This document shows, one piece after another, positions 44,953 to 53,535 of a stretch of 64,000 bases of DNA (positions are counted from its first letter, which is position 1; every line of letters starts with the position of its first letter). This DNA comes from Candidatus Gastranaerophilales bacterium (GTDB taxonomy: Bacteria; Cyanobacteriota; Vampirovibrionia; Gastranaerophilales; Gastranaerophilaceae): positions 149,197 through 213,196 of the forward strand of contig CALUQY010000001.1 in assembly GCA_944323035.1 (NCBI GenBank), written 5' to 3'. The notes below the pieces were generated by a model. The model ran no database searches, was not told the DNA's origin, and saw only the letters and a program-made list of their open reading frames with translations. Position numbers and translations under genes: made by a program.

Positions 44953-45423
44953 TTACTTATGATATTTCTCGTTTTTCATAATTTTGAATGCGCGGTATAT
45001 CTGCTCCACCAGTATCAAACGCGCAAACTGATGCAAAAACGTCATCTTAGACATACTCATCCTCAAATCAGCACGCGCGGAAACCTTTCCGGAAAGCCCG
45101 CAGGATGAACCGATTACAAAAACCAATTCCGAAACCCCTTCATTGATAAGTCCGGCAATTTTTCCGGCAAACTCTTCCGAGGAAAACATTTTACCGCCAA
45201 TTTCCAGCGTAATGACAAATGATGAAGCTTTTATCAATGACAAAATTTTTTCACCTTCTTCATCCAGAGCCTTTTCAGTTAAATTTTCATCTTTTATCTC
45301 AACCGGTGTCAATTCAACAATTTCAACGGATGAATAGGGCGTCAGGCGTTTTAAAAATTCATCAACACCCTCTTTCAAAAATTTCTCTTTGATTTTGCCC
45401 AACGCTATAATTTTTATATTCAT
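44953..45423 (-). CDS. rlmH: 23S rRNA pseudouridine-1915 N3-methyltransferase RlmH
   Basis: 156 residues, normal RlmH length. SPOUT-type motifs: ITLEIGGKMFSSEEFAGKI, ELVFVIGSSCGLSG, and the family end SMSKMTFLHQFARLILVEQ then IYRAFKI and YHK. It methylates helix 69 of 23S rRNA. It lies 2 bp after the mscS stop, so probably one transcript. Confidence 0.95.
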   Translation of the reverse strand: MNIKIIALGKIKEKFLKEGVDEFLKRLTPYSSVEIVELTPVEIKDENLTEKALDEEGEKILSLIKASSFVITLEIGGKMFSSEEFAGKIAGLINEGVSELVFVIGSSCGLSGKVSARADLRMSMSKMTFLHQFARLILVEQIYRAFKIMKNEKYHK

Positions 45424-45425
45424 GC

Positions 45426-46265
45426 TTAATTTTCCATATAAACGGAAGTTGACGGGAATGCGAAATCAATACCTGCTTCACGGAAATTTTCAACAATTTT
45501 CAGCAGCAACGCACTTTTCATATTACGTGCGTCCGCAAGGTTTCCGGTTTTCAAGTAGGCAATTAATCTTATGTCAATAGAGCTGCTGTTAAGCGTTTGC
45601 ACAAATACCTGAAACCCGTTCAGAACATTTTCATCATTCATCGCAACATTGCGGATAATTTCAATCGCTTCGTTAAGCTTTTCGTTTGAAGTTCCGTAAA
45701 CAACCCCGAAAGTTTCATCAACCATACGGTTTCTGATAAGAGAGTAATTTGTAATCGAGGAAGAAGCAACCGTTCTGTTCGGAATAGCAATAATTGTATC
45801 GTCAAGCTTGCGGAGTCGTGTAGAGCGAAAATTTATATCTTCAACCGTTCCTTCTTCGGTTCCGACACTTATGTAATCGCCGATTCTGAAAACCTTATCC
45901 GCAACAACAGACAATGACCCAAAAATATCAGAAATCGCTTCCTTTGCCGCAAAGCCGACAGCCAAACCGGTAATTCCGAAACCTGCAAGGAAAGAGTTCA
46001 CTGAATAACCGTGACTTTGGAAGAACGCCGCAATGGCAAGAAAGAATATAATTATCTTCAAGATTCTGGCAAGCATCGGGAGTATCTTTGCGAGCTGAAC
46101 CTTGTCGGCTTTAAGCAAATTATCCGCACTCCGCGCAACAATCCGATCAATAATTTTTGATAAAATTATCAAAACTAGAAGATTGACGGCTATTTCACAA
46201 ATAGATTTCCACGGAATACTGTTTAATACTTTTGAAAACTCCTCGGTCATTAGAATTTCTTCCAT
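45426..46265 (-). CDS. mscS: MscS-family mechanosensitive channel
   Basis: 279 residues. Three membrane helices (about 18-35, 60-80, 92-115); the pore helix region is FLAGFGITGLAVGFAAKEAISDIFGSL. The cytoplasmic beta domain follows with FRIGDYISVG, EGTVEDINFRSTRLRKLDDTIIAIPN. The start at 46265 has AAGGAGAG upstream. Releases solutes on hypo-osmotic shock in the inner membrane. A structured element lies 36 bp upstream. Confidence 0.92.
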   Translation of the reverse strand: MEEILMTEEFSKVLNSIPWKSICEIAVNLLVLIILSKIIDRIVARSADNLLKADKVQLAKILPMLARILKIIIFFLAIAAFFQSHGYSVNSFLAGFGITGLAVGFAAKEAISDIFGSLSVVADKVFRIGDYISVGTEEGTVEDINFRSTRLRKLDDTIIAIPNRTVASSSITNYSLIRNRMVDETFGVVYGTSNEKLNEAIEIIRNVAMNDENVLNGFQVFVQTLNSSSIDIRLIAYLKTGNLADARNMKSALLLKIVENFREAGIDFAFPSTSVYMEN

Positions 46266-46300
46266 ATTCTCTCCTTAATCAGCGTTCACCATAACATTAA

Positions 46301-46626
46301 AATAAAGCAGCTCTCCGTCGCCTGCTTGCCCTGCTCAAAGCGTCAGCCGATGCTCGCGGTGTCACCTCGTGAGAACGAGGGGAGCAGGTGAGCATAATAT
46401 CTCCGCCGTTTCAAATCTTTGATTTGTCAGGCGGGTAACGCAGGTCAACCAGCTTTCCTCTCGAAAAACAGTTCACTAGACTGTTTTTCTCGGCAGAGTG
46501 CTGTCTAATACGCCACTCAAAAGACTCGGCCACTGAGTGGCTTCCACATTTGGTTCATACGCTCTCGGCAGCGATTGATACAAGTATGGCTCCGGCTCAG
46601 CCGGGCGCGAGTCTTTCTCGGACATT
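46301..46626 (+). repeat. Structured dispersed element, copy E (expanded)
   Basis: AATAAAGCAG...CTCTCCG to CTTTCTCGGACATT, 326 bp, the longest copy. Two loops are expanded or replaced: about 100 bp inside the CCTGC/GCAGG stem and the whole interior of the right stem, here AAAGACTCG/CGAGTCTTT. The central hairpin is AAAAACAGT/ACTGTTTTT, changed on both sides relative to copies A and C. Confidence 0.85.
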
Positions 46627-46657
46627 AAAAACCGATGGCAAATCTCCATCGGGTTTT
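46626..46657 (-). terminator. Terminator of tRNA-Gly
   Basis: CCGATGG/CCATCGG-type stem with A-rich and T-rich flanks; on the minus strand it ends in TTTTT, 5 bases past the tRNA. Confidence 0.75.
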
Positions 46658-46661
46658 AATT

Positions 46662-46734
46662 AGCGGACGACGAGACTCGAACTCGCGACAGTCTGCTTGG
46701 AAGGCAGATACTCTACCAACTGAGCTACGTCCGC
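46662..46734 (-). tRNA. tRNA-Gly (anticodon TCC)
   Basis: On the minus strand GCGGACG pairs with CGTCCGC; D-arm TAGCTCAGTTGGTAGAG; anticodon loop CTTCCAA gives TCC; T-arm GAGTTCGAGTC. 73 nt, no encoded CCA. Confidence 0.94.
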
Positions 46735-46886
46735 ATTTAGTATTCTTTTGACAGCTTTTATCTTACTACAAAAAAAATAAATTTCAACTAATCCTTTGGA
46801 ATTAATTTAAAACAATTAAGCAACAGCCTAAAAACCACTCTCGCGACGGATGAAAGCTCCTGAAAAAATTTGTATTATATATATAC

Positions 46887-47038
46887 ATGGAGTCATAAAT
46901 ACCTGAGTAATATATCGGATTTCGAGAGAAGATGTTTTAATTTTTGATTCAGGTTCCTTTATCGGCTCCATTCCTATTAGAAAACATGTACAAACTATTA
47001 TATAAACTTCTTTAGACTGTGCCAGGGCAGTCTTTTTT
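46887..47038 (+). ncRNA. Candidate small RNA with intrinsic terminator
   Basis: A hairpin closed by ATGGAG (46887-46892)/CTCCAT (46966-46971), ATAAA/TTTAT and ACCTGA (46901-46906)/TCAGGT (46949-46954), then a single-stranded linker and a terminator (AGACTG 47014-47019 with CAGTCT 47028-47033, then T6). A TATTATATATATA stretch just upstream could supply the -10. TTTGTA (46869-46874) and TACAAA (46989-46994) could close a longer rod if transcription starts earlier. No coding frame with a ribosome-binding site. Family not recognised. Confidence 0.45.
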
Positions 47039-47135
47039 ATTGCATCTAAAAAGCCGGTGTGTACAACACAAGAATTTGCGTTATTTGCCTCAATTACTTT
47101 TTTGTGGTAAATTTATAGAAAAGATAGGAGAAATT

Positions 47136-47417
47136 ATGGCAAATAAAGTTAGAGCAAGTCACATACTTGTTGAAACCGAACAGGAAGCAAACGATTTAAA
47201 AGCTAAAATTACGTCCCCTGAGGATTTTGCAGCAATGGCGTCAGAACACTCACTTTGCCCTTCCGGCGTTAACGGCGGGGATTTAGGTTTCTTCGGACGC
47301 GGCATGATGGTTAAGCCGTTTGAAGATGCTGCTTTCGCTCTTGAAACAGGCAAGGTTTCTGATCCCGTTCAAACTCAATTCGGCTGGCACTTAATTCTTG
47401 TAACAGACAAAGCATAA
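47136..47417 (+). CDS. Parvulin-type peptidyl-prolyl isomerase
   Basis: 93 residues from ATG 47136, supported by TAGGAGA; longer in-frame readings run through the upstream terminator. The parvulin (rotamase) domain is complete: [60 protein letters not shown] single-domain cytoplasmic form like PpiC. Its stop overlaps the next ATG by one base (TAATG). Confidence 0.93.
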   Translation: MANKVRASHILVETEQEANDLKAKITSPEDFAAMASEHSLCPSGVNGGDLGFFGRGMMVKPFEDAAFALETGKVSDPVQTQFGWHLILVTDKA

Positions 47418-48958
47418 TGATTGAAATTAACAATAAACAAATCCTTGAACAATATGGTGTTGATTATCTTCTGGTTAACTCTACAAACGAATTTTTAGTA
47501 GAGTATAATATGCCGGAAGAGAATTCGCGCTACAAAATAACCGGTTTCAGCGGTTCGACCGGCGAAGCGCTGCTGACGCCGGAAACGATTTTCCTTTTCG
47601 TTGACGGAAGATACCACATTCAGGCGGATCTGGAGGTCGACAGAAAACGCGTTTCTGTTGTAAAACTGCTTCAGGGACAAAAATTTATTGACAGGCTTGC
47701 TCTTATCATCGGCAAAAATAAGACTGTCGGAATTTTTACGAAAAAAGTTTCGCAGGCACAGCTTGAACTTTTCAAAAAATATTTCACTGTAAAACTGCTT
47801 GAACAAGATTGTTTTACACCTGACGGGTTTACACATCAATTAGAAATTGAATCGGCGCCGGGTACTCCGCCGGATGAAAAAGTTGAAGGCATCCAAAGCG
47901 TTATGAATGAGGATGAAGCGCTTTTGATAACAAATGCGGAAGATGTTTCATATCTGTTTAACAAACGCAGCTATTCAATACCTTATTCTTCAAAAATCTA
48001 CGGCAAAGCGATAATCTATCCTCATTCAGTCAAACTTTTTCTGCCGGAAGCATTCGCTGATTTTTATGACGAAATCCAAAAATTTCAGGGCAAAATTTTC
48101 GTTGATAAAGTCACAATCAACGCCTTTGACTACAATTTAATTAAAGATAAAGCCGCGGAAATGAAGGCAAACCCTATCAGGCTTATGCGCTCTGTCAAGG
48201 CAGAAGCTGAAATTGACCATTTAAAAAGCGCATTTGAACGTACGGATAACGCTCTTTTAGCACTGCGAAATTTCATTGAAAATAATGACGGATTAAGCGA
48301 ATTTGACATTGCGCAAAAACTTGAAGAAGAATTTTATAAACAGGGTGCAAAAGGTCTAAGCTTCAAGCCTATTGTTGCAAAAGACAAAAATTCCGCACTC
48401 GCGCATTATTCAAAATCTTCAAGGGAAGAAATCGTCAAAGATGGAAGTCTTATACTTGTCGACTGCGGCGCTTATTTTGAAGAGGGTCTTGCAACAGATA
48501 TTACAAGGGTTTTTGTAAAAGGCACGCCGACAGATCTTCAAAAACAGGTTTATACAACGGTTTTGAGAACATTTTTAACTTGCTACAACTGCCAGAATTT
48601 TGAAACGGGCTACGATATAGACGCTGCCGCAAGATTTTTTATTCAAACAAATCTTATTGAAGGCTTTGTATTCAATCACGGCCTGGGGCATGGTCTGGGA
48701 ATAAATGTCCATGAGAACCCGCCTTCACTCAGTCCGGGAGAATTAGGCAAATCTAAAATCCAAAATAACATGTGCTTTACAATCGAGCCGGGGCTATACA
48801 ACGCAGAACATTTCGGGGTAAGACTTGAAAACTCCTGCTATCTTGATAACGGAAAAATCCAAAGCTTTTCGGGCATGCCGTTTGAAGAAAAACTTATTGA
48901 CTACAGCCTGCTCAGCGAACAGGAAAAAATCTGGCTTTCAGAGTTTGAGGTTATCTAA
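47417..48958 (+). CDS. Xaa-Pro aminopeptidase (M24 family)
   Basis: 513 residues. Creatinase-like N-terminal domain (YKITGFSGSTGEALLT, LFVDGRYHIQA) followed by the M24 catalytic domain: LVDCGAYFEEGLATDITR (metal aspartates), NHGLGHGLGINVHENPP (histidine), CFTIEPGLYN and GVRLEN (glutamates). Removes N-terminal residues before proline. Overlaps its neighbours by one base on both sides, so the three genes 47136-49701 form an operon. Confidence 0.92.
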   Translation: MIEINNKQILEQYGVDYLLVNSTNEFLVEYNMPEENSRYKITGFSGSTGEALLTPETIFLFVDGRYHIQADLEVDRKRVSVVKLLQGQKFIDRLALIIGKNKTVGIFTKKVSQAQLELFKKYFTVKLLEQDCFTPDGFTHQLEIESAPGTPPDEKVEGIQSVMNEDEALLITNAEDVSYLFNKRSYSIPYSSKIYGKAIIYPHSVKLFLPEAFADFYDEIQKFQGKIFVDKVTINAFDYNLIKDKAAEMKANPIRLMRSVKAEAEIDHLKSAFERTDNALLALRNFIENNDGLSEFDIAQKLEEEFYKQGAKGLSFKPIVAKDKNSALAHYSKSSREEIVKDGSLILVDCGAYFEEGLATDITRVFVKGTPTDLQKQVYTTVLRTFLTCYNCQNFETGYDIDAAARFFIQTNLIEGFVFNHGLGHGLGINVHENPPSLSPGELGKSKIQNNMCFTIEPGLYNAEHFGVRLENSCYLDNGKIQSFSGMPFEEKLIDYSLLSEQEKIWLSEFEVI

Positions 48959-49701
48959 TGGAAATTACAAGCACTAATAACGACCTCGTAAAAGAAACCG
49001 CAAAAATCCAGCAAAAAAAATACCGTAATATTACAGGGAAATTTTTACTTGAAGGGTTTAAGGCGATTGAAGAAGCGTACCGGATAGGTTTGGATATTGA
49101 AAAAATCTTTGTACTTAAAGAAAAAGTACAGCGTTACGAATTTGCAAAAGACAAACTAATTGAAACCAACGAAGCTGTATTAAAAAAGATTTCGACGACA
49201 GACACCGCACCCGAAGCGGTAGCTGTGGCATGCCGGAAAAATTTCGATAAAGAAATCCTAAAACATGCCCGAAAAGTTATACTTTTAGAAGGAATAAAAG
49301 ATGTCGGCAACCTTGGAACAATCCTCAGATGCGCGGCGGCATTCGATGTTGATGCAATAATTCTCTACGGCAGCTGTACAGACATTTACAGCCCCAAATG
49401 CGTTCGCGCATCCGTCGGGAATTTATGCAAAATTCCCGTATTTAACATGGAAACAGTTGAAGAGTTGCAAAAATACTTTGACGGCTTTGAACGCATTGCA
49501 ACCCTTCCGCGCTCAAAAAATCTTTTGCAAAACTTTAAACCGCAAAAACGCATGCTAATAATGTTTGGCTCTGAAGCCGACGGCCTGTCACAGGAACTGA
49601 CAGAATATTCAACGACCTCAGTAAAAATCGAAATGAACCCGTCCGTAGAATCTTTAAACCTTAGTATATCCTGCGCTATTATACTTTATAATATAAAATA
49701 G
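48958..49701 (+). CDS. SpoU/TrmH-family rRNA/tRNA 2'-O-methyltransferase
   Basis: 247 residues. N-terminal substrate-binding region (GKFLLEGFKAIEEAYR) and SPOUT domain motifs: VILLEGIKDVGNLGTILRCA, KCVRASVGNLCKIPVF, MFGSEADGLS, and IEMNPSVESLNLSISCAIIL. It methylates a ribose in rRNA or tRNA; RlmB/TsnR-like, target not determined. Last gene of the operon beginning at 47136. Confidence 0.92.
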   Translation: MEITSTNNDLVKETAKIQQKKYRNITGKFLLEGFKAIEEAYRIGLDIEKIFVLKEKVQRYEFAKDKLIETNEAVLKKISTTDTAPEAVAVACRKNFDKEILKHARKVILLEGIKDVGNLGTILRCAAAFDVDAIILYGSCTDIYSPKCVRASVGNLCKIPVFNMETVEELQKYFDGFERIATLPRSKNLLQNFKPQKRMLIMFGSEADGLSQELTEYSTTSVKIEMNPSVESLNLSISCAIILYNIK

Positions 49702-49879
49702 ATATCCCCTCTTGATTAAAAATATTTTAGTGCTATATTAGGTAGGGAGAAGACTTTTTTCGTATTTTCTGCACATAGAGTTCTTTACATTTATTAACAA
49801 TTAGCTTTCTTAGAGCAATTTTTATAATTTTTGGACGTCTATATATATGGAGAAGGTTTCTTCGGGAAGTGTGTAATAA
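49702..49879 (+). promoter_or_regulatory. Promoter and long leader of the 486-aa gene
   Basis: TTGATT, 16-bp spacer, TATATT lies at about 49713-49740, predicting a leader of about 135 bases. It contains a GAAGG/TTCTTC mini-hairpin near 49850. A second TATATAT box at about 49840 could be an alternative promoter. No coding frame. Confidence 0.4.
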
Positions 49880-51340
49880 ATGAAAGTAGAATTTAAAGAC
49901 GCCACAAACTTGGGTAATTCCCCAATATACAATCAGTCAGGCAAAAAAGAACGCAATAATCAAATTGCATTCGGCGCGACTCAATTCTCTTCCGCTGCTA
50001 TCGCGAAAAAAATTGACAGCTACATGCCTAGGAGCGTTCAAACTGCAAAGAAATTATCCAGCGGGCTGGGTGAAGTCCAAAATACAATGATTAACGCTAT
50101 CGGTACAGGTTTAATAGCCCCGATATTTATCAAATTCAACCCGCTATCATCATCAGACGAAGATACCAGAACTTACGCAGCCTGGAGGCAGCCTATTTCA
50201 GCCGTGCTAAGCGTTTTGACTAACGTTTACCTGACCGTTAAACCTCTCGATAAAGCTGTCGAATCTATGGTTAACAGTGGTGTTCTAAGCGATGAATACA
50301 ACAGAACAGCATTCCAGGATGAAAAATATCTCGCAAAAGAAATTAAAAAACAACACCCTGAATACAACAAAACCCAAATTGATAACGAAGTAAAAATTAT
50401 CGTTAATAAACAAAAAGAAAAACTGCTGAATGATATCAGACATAAAAACACGATTGAAATTTCAAAATATAAAAAAGCCGGCTTATTCAAGGTCGATGCT
50501 GAAATCTTCAAAAATGCCGTAAATGGAGCGGTCGACCACTTAATAGAAAGCGAACAGCACGAAAAGAAACGTTTACAGGAAGAAAAAACCGTTTACAGGG
50601 TCAGACGCAGAGAGTTTTACAGAACAAATAACAAAAAGACTTTAGAATATGTATCCGAAATGGAAACACTTTTGGAAGGCTCAGATTTAAACAAAGTAAA
50701 AGAAGCGTTAAAAGAAAAAATTAAAAACCTTAAAGGTTCAAAAGATCAGAAAGAATTACAATTAATAACAGAAGAAGTTCTTGGGCTTGCAAGGGGCAGA
50801 ATTCCGGCAGAAGATCAGGCAGCCTTCATTGATGCAATGCGTGAAAAAATTCATAAGGTCAGAGCTACTGCAGCAGCCTACGGTCCGGACAAAATGAAAG
50901 ATAAAGCCGCCGTTGAAGCAGCAGTTAAACAAGAATTGGCCGACAGAATCTCCGCTATTGATAAAAATATTGAATTCTACAAACGAATACAACAGGAAAT
51001 CAAAAACGGCAAATCAGTGAAAGAAATTGAAAAATTATTTGAAGCAGAAGCAAAACATAATGAACGTCTTGCTAAAAAAGGTGTTATCTTCGCGCAACGT
51101 GTTGCGGATATGTTCAAACAACAAATTAAAGGAAGCATCAAGTGTAACAAACAAATCCTCGGTGTAATCGTAGGTTTGATTGCGGCACCGTTCTCCTGTG
51201 AATTGCTTAACATTGTTTACCCGATATTTATGGATACGTTCTTCCCGAACCTGTCTAAAGGTAAAAAAGCAAAAGCAAAGGCTAGTGACAACCTTATCAA
51301 ACAGGCTCCGGTCAAAGGAAAGGAGGTAAACAATGGCTAA
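49880..51340 (+). CDS. Lineage-type membrane-associated protein with N-terminal tag, 486 aa
   Basis: Unrecognised family. Residues 1-45 are polar and contain IAFGATQFSS, the FG-type tag seen elsewhere here. Hydrophobic segments occur near 70-90 (NAIGTGLIAPIFIKF), 100-115 (ISAVLSVLTNVYL) and 430-455 (GVIVGLIAAPFSCELLNIVY). The 300-residue middle is highly charged and helical, rich in K and E. The next gene overlaps by 8 bp, implying coupled synthesis. It probably sits at the membrane; function unknown. Confidence 0.6.
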   Translation: MKVEFKDATNLGNSPIYNQSGKKERNNQIAFGATQFSSAAIAKKIDSYMPRSVQTAKKLSSGLGEVQNTMINAIGTGLIAPIFIKFNPLSSSDEDTRTYAAWRQPISAVLSVLTNVYLTVKPLDKAVESMVNSGVLSDEYNRTAFQDEKYLAKEIKKQHPEYNKTQIDNEVKIIVNKQKEKLLNDIRHKNTIEISKYKKAGLFKVDAEIFKNAVNGAVDHLIESEQHEKKRLQEEKTVYRVRRREFYRTNNKKTLEYVSEMETLLEGSDLNKVKEALKEKIKNLKGSKDQKELQLITEEVLGLARGRIPAEDQAAFIDAMREKIHKVRATAAAYGPDKMKDKAAVEAAVKQELADRISAIDKNIEFYKRIQQEIKNGKSVKEIEKLFEAEAKHNERLAKKGVIFAQRVADMFKQQIKGSIKCNKQILGVIVGLIAAPFSCELLNIVYPIFMDTFFPNLSKGKKAKAKASDNLIKQAPVKGKEVNNG

Positions 51341-52091
51341 TATCGGCAAAATAGGCACATCATTGAAGGAAAACCTCCTCTACAAACCGGCAAACTGGAT
51401 TGGTAATACCAAATTCGTCAAAAACACATTAGGCAGAAAATACCAGTTGAACGATGATAATATTATTACCGCAGTCGGTGTTGGTTCTGTCGTTGCAAAA
51501 GACGGCATCGGATGCATTCTTTATACTTACCAAAGTTTACATAACGAAAGTATTCCGGAAGATAAACGTCCGTTCGTTGCGGCACTGGATTTAACAAACG
51601 GTTTATTAATGATTTCCACACAGATTGCAATGACAATCGGATTTACAAAATTCCAAAATAAATTGTTTGCCCAATCGTTCGGCAAATACTTTAACAGAAG
51701 CGCCGCAAAAGGTTATCAGTCCGTACTTTCCAAAACAAAAGAATTTAAAGGTATCGGCGGTGATGAATTCCACCCTGCATTTGAAAAGTATAAAGGCACC
51801 ATTACAAGTGCATTCACGCAAATTACCGGTCTGGCACTCTCAACAATCGTTGCAAAACGTATGATTGTACCGTTCTTATCAACCCCTCTTGCAGATTCCG
51901 CTAAAAAATGGATGATGAAAGATAAGGATAAAAAGGAAACAGTTAACCCGGAAACAAAAAATGAATTTGATACAGAGAAAAAACTTGATGTCGTTTCAAC
52001 CGTTGACGACAAAGCGCCGGAACAAAACAAACCTGCTGTACACAGCAATAAGTTAATTGAAGGCTACGTTCAATCTCATCCGCAAAAATAA
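51333..52091 (+). CDS. Lineage-type membrane protein, 252 aa
   Basis: Overlaps the preceding gene by 8 bp. Hydrophobic segments near 44-62 (ITAVGVGSVVAKDGIGCILY), 82-105 (AALDLTNGLLMISTQIAMTI) and 160-185 (ITGLALSTIVAKRMIVPFL), then a charged, probably disordered tail (KKETVNPETKNEFDTEKK). GGAGG ribosome-binding site lies within the upstream gene. Family not recognised; likely a partner of the 486-aa protein. Confidence 0.6.
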   Translation: MANIGKIGTSLKENLLYKPANWIGNTKFVKNTLGRKYQLNDDNIITAVGVGSVVAKDGIGCILYTYQSLHNESIPEDKRPFVAALDLTNGLLMISTQIAMTIGFTKFQNKLFAQSFGKYFNRSAAKGYQSVLSKTKEFKGIGGDEFHPAFEKYKGTITSAFTQITGLALSTIVAKRMIVPFLSTPLADSAKKWMMKDKDKKETVNPETKNEFDTEKKLDVVSTVDDKAPEQNKPAVHSNKLIEGYVQSHPQK

Positions 52092-52096
52092 TTTTC

Positions 52097-52125
52097 TTGC
52101 ACTGACGCCTTGTTTGATGTAAACT
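52097..52125 (+). promoter_or_regulatory. Promoter of the glutamate synthase-like gene
   Basis: TTGCAC (52097-52102), 17-bp spacer, TAAACT (52120-52125), 36 bp before the start codon. Confidence 0.55.
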
Positions 52126-52161
52126 CTTGTTATCGAATTATGAATAACAAGGGAGATGTGT

Positions 52162-53535
52162 ATGGCAATAGAAAGACAAAGAGTTCAGGAGCAGGACAAG
52201 ATTGAAAGACGCTCTAATTTCAAACCTGTTGAAAGTAACTTAACAGCAGAACAGGCAAAACTTGAAGCTTCAAGATGTTTGCACTGCAAAAATCCGAAAT
52301 GCGTTCAGGGCTGCCCGGTTAACATTCAAATTCCTGAATTTATAAAAGCTATAAAAGAAGATAATCTGGAAAAAGCCGGCGAAATTATCCGTGAAACAAG
52401 TATGCTGCCGTCTGTTTGCGGACGTGTTTGCCCGCAGGAAAGACAATGCGAAGGCAACTGTATTCTCGGAATCAAGGGGGAACCGGTTTCTATCGGCGCA
52501 CTGGAAAGATATGTCGGCGATAACACTAAAGCTGAAATGCCTGAAATCAAACCTAGCGGCAAAAAGGTTGCCATTATCGGTTCCGGCTGCGCAGGTATAA
52601 CTGCTGCGGCAGATCTTAGAAAAGCCGGTCATGAAGTTGTGGTTTTTGAAGCACTCCACAAACTCGGCGGCGTCTTAAGATACGGAATTCCTCCGTTCAG
52701 ACTCCCGCGCGTTGTTCTGGATAGAGAAATCGAAAACCTCAAAGCTATGGGCGTTGAATTCCACACTAACGTTGTTGTAGGTAAGTCAATTACACTTAAA
52801 CAACTGAAAGAAGACGGGTTTGACGCTGTATTTATCTGCTCCGGCGCAGGGCTTCCGAAAATGATGCATGTTCCGGGCGAAAACCTTAACGGCGTTTATT
52901 CAGCAAATGAGTTTCTAACCCGTGTTAACCTTATGGGAGCAGGACAGGGTGACAGCACAACCCCGCTGAGAGTCGGTAAAATTGCAGCAGTATTCGGCGG
53001 CGGAAACGTTGCAATGGATGCTGCCAGAACCGCGGTGCGCGTCGGATTTGAACAGGTTTACATCATCTACAGACGTACTGAAAAAGAATTACCTGCACGT
53101 CTTGAAGAAATCCGCCACGCAAAAGAAGAAGGCATCGTATTTAAATTCCTGCTTGCACCGAAAGAAATTCTCGGTCAGGACGGATATGTTAAAGGCGTTG
53201 AACTTGAAGTTATGGAACTCGGCGAACCGGATGAAAGCGGCAGACGTTCTCCTGTTCCGACAGGTAAAACGGAAACTCTCGACCTTGATACCGTAATTGT
53301 GGCACTCGGTACCGGCCCGAACCCGATTATACAAAAATCCGCAGAAGCAGAAGGGCTGGCAATCGTTACAGACAGAAAAGGCTACATTACAGTTGACCCT
53401 GAAACTCGTGCAACCTCTCTGGACCACGTTTATGCAGGCGGTGACGTTGCTCCGGTTGGCGCTTCAAATGCGATTAATGCTATGGGGGCCGGCAAAAAAG
53501 CTGCAAAAGCTATCAATGAATTATTAAGCAAATGA
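52162..53535 (+). CDS. gltD: Glutamate synthase small subunit-type oxidoreductase
   Basis: 457 residues from ATG 52162 (GGGAG 6 bases upstream). Cysteine-rich N-terminal iron-sulphur part: CLHCKNPKCVQGCPVNI and CGRVCPQERQCEGNC. FAD motif IIGSGCAGITAAADLRKAG; NADPH motif VFGGGNVAMDAARTAVR; C-terminal GGDVAPVGASNAINAMGAGK. It passes electrons from NADPH; no glutamate synthase large subunit is nearby, so it may instead be a stand-alone GltA/SudA/NfnB-type enzyme. The symbol is by similarity only. Confidence 0.85.
   Translation: MAIERQRVQEQDKIERRSNFKPVESNLTAEQAKLEASRCLHCKNPKCVQGCPVNIQIPEFIKAIKEDNLEKAGEIIRETSMLPSVCGRVCPQERQCEGNCILGIKGEPVSIGALERYVGDNTKAEMPEIKPSGKKVAIIGSGCAGITAAADLRKAGHEVVVFEALHKLGGVLRYGIPPFRLPRVVLDREIENLKAMGVEFHTNVVVGKSITLKQLKEDGFDAVFICSGAGLPKMMHVPGENLNGVYSANEFLTRVNLMGAGQGDSTTPLRVGKIAAVFGGGNVAMDAARTAVRVGFEQVYIIYRRTEKELPARLEEIRHAKEEGIVFKFLLAPKEILGQDGYVKGVELEVMELGEPDESGRRSPVPTGKTETLDLDTVIVALGTGPNPIIQKSAEAEGLAIVTDRKGYITVDPETRATSLDHVYAGGDVAPVGASNAINAMGAGKKAAKAINELLSK

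Noticed and set aside
47019..47135. A longer N-terminus for the parvulin-type protein
   Set aside because: The extra codons run through the terminator hairpin of the upstream RNA candidate; TAGGAGA fixes the start at 47136.
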